64,000 bases of DNA from a bacterium (GTDB taxonomy: Bacteria > Orphanbacterota > Orphanbacteria > Orphanbacterales > Orphanbacteraceae). Of the stretch, positions 33,326 through 41,446 are shown piece by piece. How positions within the stretch are numbered: the first letter of the stretch is position 1; every line of letters begins with the position of its first letter. The DNA lies in the NCBI GenBank assembly GCA_025782575.1, contig JALGYY010000017.1:857892-921891 (forward strand), written 5' to 3'. A program made the translations under genes and the position numbers. The notes under the pieces are model-generated. The model was not told where the DNA came from. It searched no databases and was given only the letters and a program-made list of their open reading frames with translations.

Positions 33326-35758
33326 GTGGACAGAGTAGGTCAAATCGGGGAGACGCCAACGCTGCAGGAGCGGCCGACCGCCTCCCAGGGACAGGTTGAA
33401 GATCGCCACGACGGCTCGGTCACCTACGGCGCGTCTTTCGACTGGTGGATCGCCCTCGTCGCTACCATTATCTCGGGCGTTGTTTTTACGATGACAGCCG
33501 GCCGGGGCGCCCCTTTCTGGGATTGCGGGGAGTTTATCGCCTGCGCCTACATTCTGGGCATCCCCCACCCGCCGGGCGCCGCACTCTTCGTAATTCTCGG
33601 TCGTGCAGTATCGATCATCCCGTTTGGTGACACCGCGTTTCTGCTCAACCTTTTTTCTGCTTACTCGAGCGCGCTGGCTGTCGGGTTCTGCTCCCTGGCG
33701 CTCTCTCGCATTCTCCGCCGTATCCTGGGTCATGAACAATCGCTGGAGGACCGGTTGGTCATCTATGGAGGGTCCCTGATCGGCGCCCTCGTCATGGCGT
33801 TCGGCTCAACCTACTGGTTCAACGCCGTGGAGGCGGAGGTTTACGGCCTCACACTTCTACTGGTGGCGATTCTGATCTGGCTTTCGTTGATCTGGCTGGA
33901 GAAGGCGCGGACCCCCGAAGGGAATCGCATTCTCCTGCTCCAGACTTATCTGCTGTTCCTCGGCGCGACGAACCATATGCAGGCCTTCATGCCGATTATT
34001 CCGATGTTCCTTCTTATTATTCTCGTCGATCGTGCCCGGATGAAATCCCCCGTCTTCTACATACTGTTTTTTCTGCTTACGACCGTCATCTACTGGACTC
34101 ATTTCTTTATTATCGGACTACCGATCGCCTGCGCAATTACGTTTGTCGGTGCGTTTCTCTCGACAGACCGGGCTCTCAAGAATTCGTTCAATCTGGCGGG
34201 GAAGTTCCTGCTGCTGGCAATCGTCGGCTATTCGCTCTACGCATACGTCCCGATCCGATCACTACAGAATCCCGCGATCGATGAAAACAATCCGGAAAAC
34301 TGGGCGAACTTCCGCATGTTCCTGGAACGGAAGCAGTATTCCGACAAGTCCATGGCTCAGCTCATGTTCACCCGCAAAGGAACCTGGAAGAATCAGTTCG
34401 GCACGTTTCACCGGATCGGATTCTGGGGCCACCTCCAGAACCAGTGGATTCCGAATTCCAAGTACCTCTACCTTGTCATTCCGTTCCTCTCCCTATACGC
34501 ACTCTGGGCGATGTGGAAAAGGGACCGCAAGATCTTCCTCTATTTCCTGCTGACTCTTCTGTTATTTACCCTTGCCATGACCCTCTACCTGAACTTCTCC
34601 GACGGCACCAGGGGGGTAAAGCTCGAGGTGAGGGACAGAGATTATTTCTATACGCCGGGATTCGTACTGATCAGCTATCTGTTCGGGATCGGTAGTGGTG
34701 CGTTCGTAGGGCACCTGATGCGCTCGAGCATCCCTGCCGGCGCACTCCTGGCGAGAGCTCTGCTCGTCCTGCTATTGCTCGTCCCCCACAGGGCGATGTC
34801 GTCGAACTACTTTACCCATGACCGATCCCGGTTCTTTGTAGCCGAAGATCTCGCATACAACATGCTCGTCGGTCTGCGCGAAAATGCGATTCTGTTTACG
34901 GGAGGTGACAACGATACCTTCCCTCTCTGGTATATCCAGGAGGTGCGTCACTTTCGTAAAGATGTGCAGGTCATCAATCTCAGCTTGCTGAACACTCCCT
35001 GGTATATTTTACAACTAAAACACCAACCCCCGCTGATCAACATCAAGATGGACGATACCGAGATCGAGGCGCTTCGCGGTTTCATGACTCCTGACGGCAA
35101 GATTACGACCGTCAAGGACATCATGGTGCCGCGCATCATCCGGGATAATCACGCGGATCGCCCGATCTATTTCGCAGTGACAGTGCCCACCGGCGATCGG
35201 AATATCGTAAAGGACAAGCTTCTCCAGGAGGGGCTCGTGGTTCGCGTGGAAACCGGGATCAATCAGGAATCCTATGATATCGCCAAGATGGAAGAGAATT
35301 TCACAGAGGTGTATCGGTTTCGCGGTCTTGCCGATTCGACTATCTATAAAGACAGGGACACGATCCGCCTGCTGACGAACTACAACGCCTGTCTCTTCAA
35401 TCTCGCCCAGCTCAACTGGCGAAACGGGGACAAAGAGAAGGCGCAGGTCTTCGTCGACAAAATGAAAACGTTCCCACATAAGAACGCGGCGGGCTATCGG
35501 ATGCTCACCGCCGTTTCCGAGATCATGAACAACTGGGAAGATGCGGTTCACTACACCGATCTCACGATCGAGCTCGAGCCGAATGATTCTGAGAATTACG
35601 TCCGGCGAGCGGAATATCTCAGGCGCCTTGGAAGACTGGACGACGCGATTGAGGAACTCCGGAGCGCCGCTGACCGGTTCCCGGGCGATCCGCGTGTGAC
35701 TTCATCGCTTGCCGCTTTCGAAAAAAGAGCACAGGGGACCGAGACTCCTCAACCATGA
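33326..35758 (+). CDS. DUF2723 (TMEM260-like) multi-membrane GT-C protein with TPR tail
   Basis: 810 residues, GTG start with AGGAG about nine bases upstream. After ~45 polar residues come about ten membrane helices (50-480) carrying the DUF2723 hallmark PFWDCGEFIACAYILGIPHPPGA, followed by a periplasmic domain (FTGGDNDTFPLWYIQEVRHFRKDV) and C-terminal TPR-like helices (~690-800). Human TMEM260, a member of this family, is an O-mannosyltransferase; bacterial members are predicted GT-C glycosyltransferases of the inner membrane. Overlaps the next gene by four bases (ATGA), so both are coupled. Substrate unknown. Confidence 0.88.
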   Translation: MDRVGQIGETPTLQERPTASQGQVEDRHDGSVTYGASFDWWIALVATIISGVVFTMTAGRGAPFWDCGEFIACAYILGIPHPPGAALFVILGRAVSIIPFGDTAFLLNLFSAYSSALAVGFCSLALSRILRRILGHEQSLEDRLVIYGGSLIGALVMAFGSTYWFNAVEAEVYGLTLLLVAILIWLSLIWLEKARTPEGNRILLLQTYLLFLGATNHMQAFMPIIPMFLLIILVDRARMKSPVFYILFFLLTTVIYWTHFFIIGLPIACAITFVGAFLSTDRALKNSFNLAGKFLLLAIVGYSLYAYVPIRSLQNPAIDENNPENWANFRMFLERKQYSDKSMAQLMFTRKGTWKNQFGTFHRIGFWGHLQNQWIPNSKYLYLVIPFLSLYALWAMWKRDRKIFLYFLLTLLLFTLAMTLYLNFSDGTRGVKLEVRDRDYFYTPGFVLISYLFGIGSGAFVGHLMRSSIPAGALLARALLVLLLLVPHRAMSSNYFTHDRSRFFVAEDLAYNMLVGLRENAILFTGGDNDTFPLWYIQEVRHFRKDVQVINLSLLNTPWYILQLKHQPPLINIKMDDTEIEALRGFMTPDGKITTVKDIMVPRIIRDNHADRPIYFAVTVPTGDRNIVKDKLLQEGLVVRVETGINQESYDIAKMEENFTEVYRFRGLADSTIYKDRDTIRLLTNYNACLFNLAQLNWRNGDKEKAQVFVDKMKTFPHKNAAGYRMLTAVSEIMNNWEDAVHYTDLTIELEPNDSENYVRRAEYLRRLGRLDDAIEELRSAADRFPGDPRVTSSLAAFEKRAQGTETPQP

Positions 35759-36594
35759 GCCACCTCTACGGTTTTATCTCCTCACTGCCCGCCAAGGTGG
35801 ATTGCTCTCTCATTCAATCGCAGAGAGCGCTTGTCCGGTTGAGTTATGCTGACTCCCGTAACGTATCTCGAGTGGACGGCTGGGGACTCGCACTCTTCGA
35901 CGGTGAGACTCCCCACGCCCAGAGGCGTACGATTTCTCATCCTGAAAAACAGATCTTCGACAGTCTGGATTCCCGAGACCATGCCAACGCCGCAATCGCC
36001 CATTTAAGAAGGGGGACCGTCGGCAAGCCGGACAAGAAGAGCGTCCATCCATTCACATTCGAAAGCTGGGCGTTCGCTCACCGGGGTACGGTCGAGAATT
36101 TCACCACGATCCGGAGAGAGTTACTGGGCGAGTTGACTCCGGAATTTCGCCGCGCCGTTCTGGGATCGACAGACTCCGAGCACATTTTTTATCTCTTCCT
36201 GTCGTACCTCAAACGATCGGCCGGATCGATTGCGGGGGACGCACCGATCCATAGAATCCGCGATTCCTTTCGCAAGTCGATCAGCATGCTGAATGAGTGG
36301 AGCAATCGAACAGGGACAAGAATCGATTCGGGCCTCACTCTGCTCGCGACGAACCGTCGGGCCTTTCTTGCGTGCCGGCAACGTTCTTCTCTTTATTATG
36401 TCGAGAGGGACCGGTTGGAGACCTGCCCGATCTGCGGCGAACCGCATTCGATCACCGATCCGGAACATCCCTATCGTTCAGTTGTCATAAGTTCCGAGCC
36501 GCTAACGGGAGAGGACTGGAACGAAATCCCCGAGCGCCATATCATGCTCATCGATCCCGATCTGACCGTAACGATCGCACCGATCGAAGAGTAA
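35755..36594 (+). CDS. Class II glutamine-amidotransferase-like protein lacking catalytic Cys
   Basis: 279 residues, YafJ-like Ntn-hydrolase fold: DGWGLALFDG, IAHLRRGT, HPFTFESWAFAHRG and GSTDSEHIFYLF align with YafJ motifs. The family nucleophile Cys2 is Ser here (MSHLYGF), and the oxyanion-hole Asn of the HNG motif is Arg (AHRG). A CPIC segment near residue 225 is an added metal-binding-like feature. The start is fixed by the ATGA overlap with the DUF2723 gene and by the family N terminus. Probably not a glutaminase; a Ser-dependent hydrolase or a pseudoenzyme are the alternatives. Co-translated with a membrane glycosyltransferase-like protein. Confidence 0.85.
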   Translation: MSHLYGFISSLPAKVDCSLIQSQRALVRLSYADSRNVSRVDGWGLALFDGETPHAQRRTISHPEKQIFDSLDSRDHANAAIAHLRRGTVGKPDKKSVHPFTFESWAFAHRGTVENFTTIRRELLGELTPEFRRAVLGSTDSEHIFYLFLSYLKRSAGSIAGDAPIHRIRDSFRKSISMLNEWSNRTGTRIDSGLTLLATNRRAFLACRQRSSLYYVERDRLETCPICGEPHSITDPEHPYRSVVISSEPLTGEDWNEIPERHIMLIDPDLTVTIAPIEE

Positions 36595-36638
36595 TTCCTA
36601 AAAGACGAAGACAAGAAACGACAACAGGAGGAAACGCA

Positions 36639-37175
36639 GTGAAGAAGATCGGAACAATGGCACTGATCCTGGGATTGATGGCCGGCACAGCATCGGCGGA
36701 CGGCCTCGGCCTGGAAGGATTCGGCGTGCGCACCGGATTTCGCGTCGACCCCGATCAGTTTGTGGTCGGCGGACATGCGAATATGGGCGAGATCGTAGAG
36801 AGTCTTCGCTTCCAGCCGATGGTGGACATCGGCTTCGGAGACAATCTTACCGTTCTGACGTTCAACGGCGATTTCCTGTTCATGTTGAGCGAAGCGCTGG
36901 AAATGGACGCCGCCCAGATCTACGCCGGCGGGGGACTTGCCATTGTATACAGCAACTTCGATGTCGGGGACATATGCGAGGGCCTGACCGGAGGAGTCCG
37001 TGACCTCTGCGAAGCAAGTTCCGACAATGTCGATGACTCGACCACAGACATTGCTCTCAATATCATCGCCGGTGTGGAGATGGACCTCAACGAGGACCAG
37101 GCGGTTTTCGGTGAATTCCGGATTACTGTCGAAGATGGAAGTTTCATCGGGATTTACGGCGGCTTTAATTTTTAG
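36639..37175 (+). CDS. Small outer-membrane beta-barrel protein
   Basis: 178 residues, GTG start with AGGAGG seven bases upstream. Signal peptide MKKIGTMALILGLMAGTASA is cleaved before DGLG. The rest is eight or so amphipathic strands (FQPMVDIGFG, LTVLTFNGDFLFML, QIYAGGGLAIVYS, QAVFGEFRITV) and ends in Phe (GIYGGFNF), the usual signal for BAM insertion. Two Cys in DICEGLTGGVRDLCE may form a loop disulfide. An OmpX/OprF-type barrel with unknown ligand. It follows the amidotransferase-like gene by 44 bases in the same direction. Confidence 0.82.
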   Translation: MKKIGTMALILGLMAGTASADGLGLEGFGVRTGFRVDPDQFVVGGHANMGEIVESLRFQPMVDIGFGDNLTVLTFNGDFLFMLSEALEMDAAQIYAGGGLAIVYSNFDVGDICEGLTGGVRDLCEASSDNVDDSTTDIALNIIAGVEMDLNEDQAVFGEFRITVEDGSFIGIYGGFNF

Positions 37176-37258
37176 CGTTGACCCCGTCTTCGCGCCGGTG
37201 CGATCATCGTCTCAGATTCGGAACCCGGATAGCCATCAAAGAGAAAGGCGATGATACG

Positions 37259-37462
37259 GTGAAGGAGTGCGAATGGTGCGGAATGGACTTTCGAGGCGAA
37301 GCGAAGACCTTGAAAGAATTCTTCTTCTGCAGTGATACCTGTCTGAAAGAGTATTGTGAGGAAGTCCCGGGTGCAAAAGAACCGGAACCCGAAGACAAAT
37401 CGGAAACGGAATCGGATACAATCGGGGCGGATGCTGAAGGAACGGGGGATGAGGCTTCCTAG
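37259..37462 (+). CDS. TRASH/MYM-like zinc-ribbon mini-protein
   Basis: 67 residues from a GTG at 37259 (AGAAAGG about ten bases upstream). CEWCGMDF then FFFCSDTCLKEYCEE gives C-X2-C ... C-X3-C, the spacing of TRASH/MYM-type treble-clef metal-binding domains. The C-terminal 35 residues are acidic and low-complexity. Members of such families bind zinc or other metals in metal-sensing or trafficking proteins; no specific role can be given. The 3' end overlaps the start of the sulfatase-fold lipoprotein by 14 bases. A longer in-frame start at 37178 is less likely. Confidence 0.65.
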   Translation: MKECEWCGMDFRGEAKTLKEFFFCSDTCLKEYCEEVPGAKEPEPEDKSETESDTIGADAEGTGDEAS

Positions 37463-38855
37463 CCTCTCCCTCTCCTACTCGTCGCTCTTTCTGATCCCTA
37501 TTCTATCGTTGGTCGTCTCATGCGGGAAGACTCCCGCAGACAGACCTAACGTACTACTGATTACATTCGAATCGCTTCGGGCGGACAAGGTCGGCTGTTA
37601 TGGGGAGCCCCTCCCCACAACTCCGAACATCGACCTCCTCGCCGCCGAAGGGACTCTCTACGAACAGGCCTATAGCGTTACGAGCTGGACACTCTCGTCT
37701 CATGCCACACTCTTTACCGGCCTTTATCCCTCGGCCCACCAGGTCATCGAGCCGCGCGACCGACTTCAGGATTCCTATGTGACGCTTGCTGAAGTGCTGC
37801 AGGGCGAGGGTTACGAAACGGCCGGCTACGTAAGCGGCCCCTTCCTTCGATCCGCCCATGCTCTCGACCAGGGTTTCGAGGCCTACGATGACTCTCCGTG
37901 CTCTGTTACTCAACAAGCGGCGCACGATGACATCACCAATGACAAGATGGAAGAGCTCCTCTCGGCCTTTCTCGAAAAGGACCGCGCCGGCGATAAGCCA
38001 TTCTTCCTCTTCGCTTATCTATGGGATCCACACTACGATTTCATTCCTCCGTCCCCTTACGACACGATGTTTGTCCCTGATGATGCCGAGCCGTTCGATG
38101 TAACCCGGTTCGAGTTCAACCGCCGGATTCACACCGGGATGTCGCCCGGTGCCTATCAGTATCTTCTCTCACAATACGAAGGTGAAATCCGGTGTACGGA
38201 CGATATGCTGGGAAGGCTCTGGCGACTCATGCGGGAGAAGGGAATCTGGGAGAATACCATCGTGATTCTCACGGCTGATCATGGCGAAGAGTTTTTTGAG
38301 CACGGCGAAAAAGGGCACAAGAACAATCTGCATGTGGAATCGCTCCACGTCCCGCTGATCATCAAGTGGGACGGGAGAGCGGAACCGGAAAGGGATGATC
38401 GCGTGGCCGGTCTGATCGATCTGTTCCCCACGCTGGTTGATCGGCTCTCCTTGCGGCTTGAAAGCCCCCTGCATGGCAAGAGCCTGACCGGGCCTCCTCG
38501 CTCAGTGGATGATCCGCTCTTCTTCGAACTGACGACGACGTTCTACGGAAGACGGAAGGACGGCGAGGTTCAGAAAACCAGCGAACAATGGTGGGCGATC
38601 CGCCGCGGACCGTTCAAGGCGATCAGCGTACCGAATCGCCATGTGAACGTGCTCTATGATGTCAGCACGGATCAAGAGGAGAGGAATCAGGTGGAGAGAG
38701 TCTATCCGGAAATACTCGAAGAGCTTGTAGCAGCACTGGGGCCCTGGCAGTCCTCCATGCAAAAGATGGCGGGGAAACATGGTAAGGGGGTGCCGGCCAG
38801 GCTGTCGAACGAGGAGCTGGAACGACTCAAATCACTCGGCTACATCGGGAACTGA
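37449..38855 (+). CDS. Sulfatase/phosphatase-fold lipoprotein (alkaline-phosphatase superfamily)
   Basis: 468 residues; signal peptide and lipobox VVSC (~24-27). Alkaline-phosphatase-superfamily core: NVLLITFESLRADKVGCYG, WTLSSHATLFTGLYPS, YLWDPHYDF, VILTADHGEEFFEHGEKGH. The FGE-modified motif C/S-x-P-x-R is absent; the nucleophile position is Thr (WTLSSH), as in phosphoglycerol-transferase-like and uncharacterised sulfatase-fold proteins. The first metal-ligand Asp of the usual IDTLRAD is Glu (FESLRAD). So it is unlikely to be a true arylsulfatase; phosphodiesterase or phosphotransferase activity on envelope polymers is more plausible. A paralogue lies at 41447-42904. Confidence 0.85.
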   Translation: MRLPSLSLSYSSLFLIPILSLVVSCGKTPADRPNVLLITFESLRADKVGCYGEPLPTTPNIDLLAAEGTLYEQAYSVTSWTLSSHATLFTGLYPSAHQVIEPRDRLQDSYVTLAEVLQGEGYETAGYVSGPFLRSAHALDQGFEAYDDSPCSVTQQAAHDDITNDKMEELLSAFLEKDRAGDKPFFLFAYLWDPHYDFIPPSPYDTMFVPDDAEPFDVTRFEFNRRIHTGMSPGAYQYLLSQYEGEIRCTDDMLGRLWRLMREKGIWENTIVILTADHGEEFFEHGEKGHKNNLHVESLHVPLIIKWDGRAEPERDDRVAGLIDLFPTLVDRLSLRLESPLHGKSLTGPPRSVDDPLFFELTTTFYGRRKDGEVQKTSEQWWAIRRGPFKAISVPNRHVNVLYDVSTDQEERNQVERVYPEILEELVAALGPWQSSMQKMAGKHGKGVPARLSNEELERLKSLGYIGN

Positions 38856-38871
38856 AATCGACAGAAGCTGG

Positions 38872-39660
38872 TTAAACTCCACCGTTCCGTATGACCACTT
38901 CACCAACACCCGGCGCCACGATGTTGTAGTCGATCGCAAGAAACTGGCGGTTCGTAAAATACCTGCGGCTGATCCGGGCCGGGTGGAACACCCATGAAGA
39001 GATCGCATCGCGAACGGATTGATCGAATGGCTCGAAGAACCCGCGCCGAGGCTCCATCCGAAGTACGGATCCGCATCGACCGACGATGACGATCATGGAT
39101 ATTGTCCCCCCGATTTCGCGTGCAATCAGGGAATCGGGATAATCGGGTAGTGAGAATTCCAGCGGCTCGGCAATACGATCGACGACCAATTCAGTAGGCT
39201 CCTGGTCAGGGGCTGAAAGTGCGGCGCAACCCCATCCCCACCACGATCGTGATTCGGCATCATCCCCCTCACCAAGAACCATGCTCCCCGTCAGGAGATC
39301 CCGGCTCCAGCGCGCCTGTGCGTCAATGAGCAACTTTCCCCCATCTTCGATTCGGAAGAACACGGAGTCGGATCGGATGTCGTAGGAGACTACTTCCATG
39401 GATTCCGCATCATCAAGGAACGGCAGGAGGCCTCGCGTGGAATGGGTATAGAAAGAGAACTCATCCCCCTCTTCATGAGGGATCGCAAATCTGAAAAGGA
39501 GTTCCTCTTGATTGTCGAGGCCGGTCTCCCCGTAGATGCGGATAATCGGCGGACGGGGATCCGGTTCACCCGGCAGATTCGAGTCGCCACACCCGGCTCC
39601 CATAAGCAGCACGACCGAAGCGAGAATTCCGTGAACAGTATGACTGGATGATTGGTTCAT
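38872..39660 (-). CDS. Lipoprotein with TonB C-terminal-like domain
   Basis: 262 residues; signal peptide and Gly-Ala-Gly-Cys lipobox (~21-24). A beta-rich middle part is followed by a C-terminal segment (YPDSLIAREIGGTISMIVIVGRCG ... VRDAISSWVFHPAR split over ~175-240) that follows the TonB_C pattern of energy-transducing proteins and their soluble relatives. No N-terminal membrane anchor or Pro-rich spacer exists, so it is not a TonB. Convergent with the sulfatase-fold gene (16-base gap). Probably envelope-located; function unknown. Confidence 0.75.
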   Translation of the reverse strand: MNQSSSHTVHGILASVVLLMGAGCGDSNLPGEPDPRPPIIRIYGETGLDNQEELLFRFAIPHEEGDEFSFYTHSTRGLLPFLDDAESMEVVSYDIRSDSVFFRIEDGGKLLIDAQARWSRDLLTGSMVLGEGDDAESRSWWGWGCAALSAPDQEPTELVVDRIAEPLEFSLPDYPDSLIAREIGGTISMIVIVGRCGSVLRMEPRRGFFEPFDQSVRDAISSWVFHPARISRRYFTNRQFLAIDYNIVAPGVGEVVIRNGGV

Positions 39661-39731
39661 GATTCACTCATCTTGATTGGGCCTACACTACGAGCGGAGG
39701 TGCGGATCCGCAAGGCCTACGCCGAAAATGG

Positions 39732-39770
39732 AAAACCCGCCGGCCTGGACTTCATGTCCGGACCGGCGGG
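39732..39770 (-). terminator. Intrinsic terminator of the sigma-factor gene
   Basis: CCGCCGG-type stem: CCCGCCGG (39736-39743) pairs with CCGGCGGG (39763-39770), with an inner GGAC-TTCAT-GTCC hairpin. On the minus strand the stem is followed by TTTTCC. Lies 36 bases past the sigma-factor stop. Confidence 0.85.
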
Positions 39771-39805
39771 CATCGACGGTATTCCGCTTCGTTTTTTCGA
39801 GAAGG

Positions 39806-40660
39806 TCAGGATGCGTACAGTCTGAGCGACTCACCCCTTGTACCGTGGGCCAGTTTCTCCAGAGCCTTTTTCTTGATTTGCCGGATGCGCTCTCGGGAGA
39901 GATTCAGCTTTCCCCCGATCTCTTCCAGGTTGAAGGAACGCCTCCCCCCAATCCCGAAATAGAGGCGGACCACAGTCTCTTCACGATCGGAGAGGGTCGA
40001 GATGATCTCTCCTACATCGCTCCGCATCCTGTCTTCCATCACCACGGCATCAGGAGGTGCGGCCGAATCATCGGCAACATAGTCACGCAGGCTGTTTTCG
40101 CCATCGAAATCTTCGGGTCCGTCCAGCGAAAGGAGCCGCCCCCCCATACCCATCAGGCTGTAGACATCGTACTCCTTCATGTTCATCGCCTCGGCGATTT
40201 CTGCGACACTCGGTTCCTGCTGGAAGCTCTTCCAGTAGTCGTTCATGAACCGGGACATCTTCTGGAGCAGCAATTCCTTGTTCATGGGAAGACGAATGGT
40301 GTGAGAGTTCTCCACGACGGCCTGCTGCATTCGCTGCCTGATCCACCAGACCGCGTACGTCGTAAATTTAAACCCTCTGGTTTCGTCGAACTTCTTGACC
40401 GCCTTGATGAGGCCGATGTTCCCTTCATTTACGAGATCCGATATCGGGAGCCCCCGATTCATGTATTTCTTTGCGATGTAGACCACGAACCGGAGATGGG
40501 CCTTCACAAGATCGTGCATGGCATCGACATCGCCGTCACGGGCGCGCCGGGCCAGGTCGCCCTTATCCTTCTCGGGAATTGTCGGGATTTTCTGGATATC
40601 CCGCAGATAGACGGTCATCGCCTTGTCTTCCATCGGGTATCCCCCTGTCTTGTAACTCAT
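39806..40660 (-). CDS. Primary-type sigma70 factor (short RpoD/SigA-like)
   Basis: 284 residues. Region 1.2 (VYLRDIQKIPTIPEKDK), region 2 (AHLRFVVYIAKKYMNRGLPISDLVNEGNIGLIKAVKKFD split across ~55-93, with FTTYAVWWIRQ as the -10-recognising helix), region 3 and region 4.2 (LEEIGGKLNLSRERIRQIKKKALEKL). Like Bacteroidetes/Chlorobi RpoD it lacks region 1.1, so it may be the housekeeping factor or a group 2 sigma. ATG 40660 has GGAG 11 bases upstream; ATG 40633 is an alternative. Follows the MerR gene by 66 bases and has its own terminator. The near-consensus TTGACA/TATAAT promoters in the window fit such a factor. Confidence 0.92.
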   Translation of the reverse strand: MSYKTGGYPMEDKAMTVYLRDIQKIPTIPEKDKGDLARRARDGDVDAMHDLVKAHLRFVVYIAKKYMNRGLPISDLVNEGNIGLIKAVKKFDETRGFKFTTYAVWWIRQRMQQAVVENSHTIRLPMNKELLLQKMSRFMNDYWKSFQQEPSVAEIAEAMNMKEYDVYSLMGMGGRLLSLDGPEDFDGENSLRDYVADDSAAPPDAVVMEDRMRSDVGEIISTLSDREETVVRLYFGIGGRRSFNLEEIGGKLNLSRERIRQIKKKALEKLAHGTRGESLRLYAS

Positions 40661-40726
40661 GTCTCTTGTCTCTCCGGGGTATGATCGTAATATCGAGGAT
40701 CGCTTATCCTCGCCTCTGGTTCACAC

Positions 40727-41284
40727 TCAAGTCGGTTCGGCGGATCCGGATCCCTGTTCGGAGCCGGACTCCGTACATCGCTCCCAGGACGAGAGCATGC
40801 CCTGGACCGGGGCTAGACCCTCGCCGGCTTGCATCCCGCGAACCAGTGAGGGTTTCAGGTCGGTCCCCTTGACACGGCACTCGAAGCAGTCCTCTTTGTT
40901 AATGCACTCGCAGAGAGGGCAGACATCGAGGTATTCGAGTGAGCGGACGAGTTTCCCTTCAAGCCGGATGAGATTGGAGAGTTCTCGCCTCACTTCATCC
41001 AGCTTCGTTCGATAGAGATCCCGAGCCGCGCACATAGCACCTGTACCGGAATCATGCTCACGAAGACGATTCACGATCTGTCGGATCTCGGAAAGGGACA
41101 TTCCCATATCCTGCAGGTCTGTAATCCAATCGAGTCTGTCAATCGCCTCTCTTCCGAAGAGCCGGAACCGCCCTCTGGTACGAGCCACGCTCGCAAGGAG
41201 TCCCATCTCTTCGTATAACCGTATGGCTCGTATGGATTTACCTGTCGCGCTCGCCAATTGACCTACTTTTAAGAGTCCCTGCAT
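40727..41284 (-). CDS. MerR-family regulator with SoxR-like Cys cluster
   Basis: 185 residues. N-terminal MerR winged helix (LLKVGQLASATGKSIRAIRLYEEMGLL, FRLFGREAIDRL), dimerisation helix (~80-120), then C-P-L-C-E-C-I-N-K-E-D-C, exactly the C-X2-C-X-C-X5-C spacing that holds the [2Fe-2S] cluster in SoxR, followed by a further Cys two residues on. The N-terminal half is more like metal-responsive MerR proteins. A redox/NO sensor or a metal sensor are the alternatives. GGAGGAG lies four bases before the ATG. The next gene downstream is the sigma factor. Probably autoregulated. Confidence 0.88.
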   Translation of the reverse strand: MQGLLKVGQLASATGKSIRAIRLYEEMGLLASVARTRGRFRLFGREAIDRLDWITDLQDMGMSLSEIRQIVNRLREHDSGTGAMCAARDLYRTKLDEVRRELSNLIRLEGKLVRSLEYLDVCPLCECINKEDCFECRVKGTDLKPSLVRGMQAGEGLAPVQGMLSSWERCTESGSEQGSGSAEPT

Positions 41285-41298
41285 ATCTCCTCCAACTC

Positions 41299-41354
41299 TA
41301 ACCCGTGCGTAAGGGTTATACAGAGACTATCGGCAAAAGTTCCCTGGAAGTCAA
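41299..41354 (-). promoter_or_regulatory. Candidate MerR-type promoter and dyad
   Basis: Minus strand TTGACT (41349-41354), 19-base spacer, TAGTCT (41324-41329); the overlong spacer is typical of MerR-controlled promoters. Downstream lies a perfect dyad TAACCC-N8-GGGTTA (41299-41318) just before the SD. Either could bind the regulator. Confidence 0.4.
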
Positions 41355-41446
41355 GAAAATGAAAAAATCGCCCTCGGCTGGATAACTCACTCTTGCAGGT
41401 CCGATCTCGCCGCTCCTCCCCCCGGCGGCCCGGTATGGCAGGTCTA

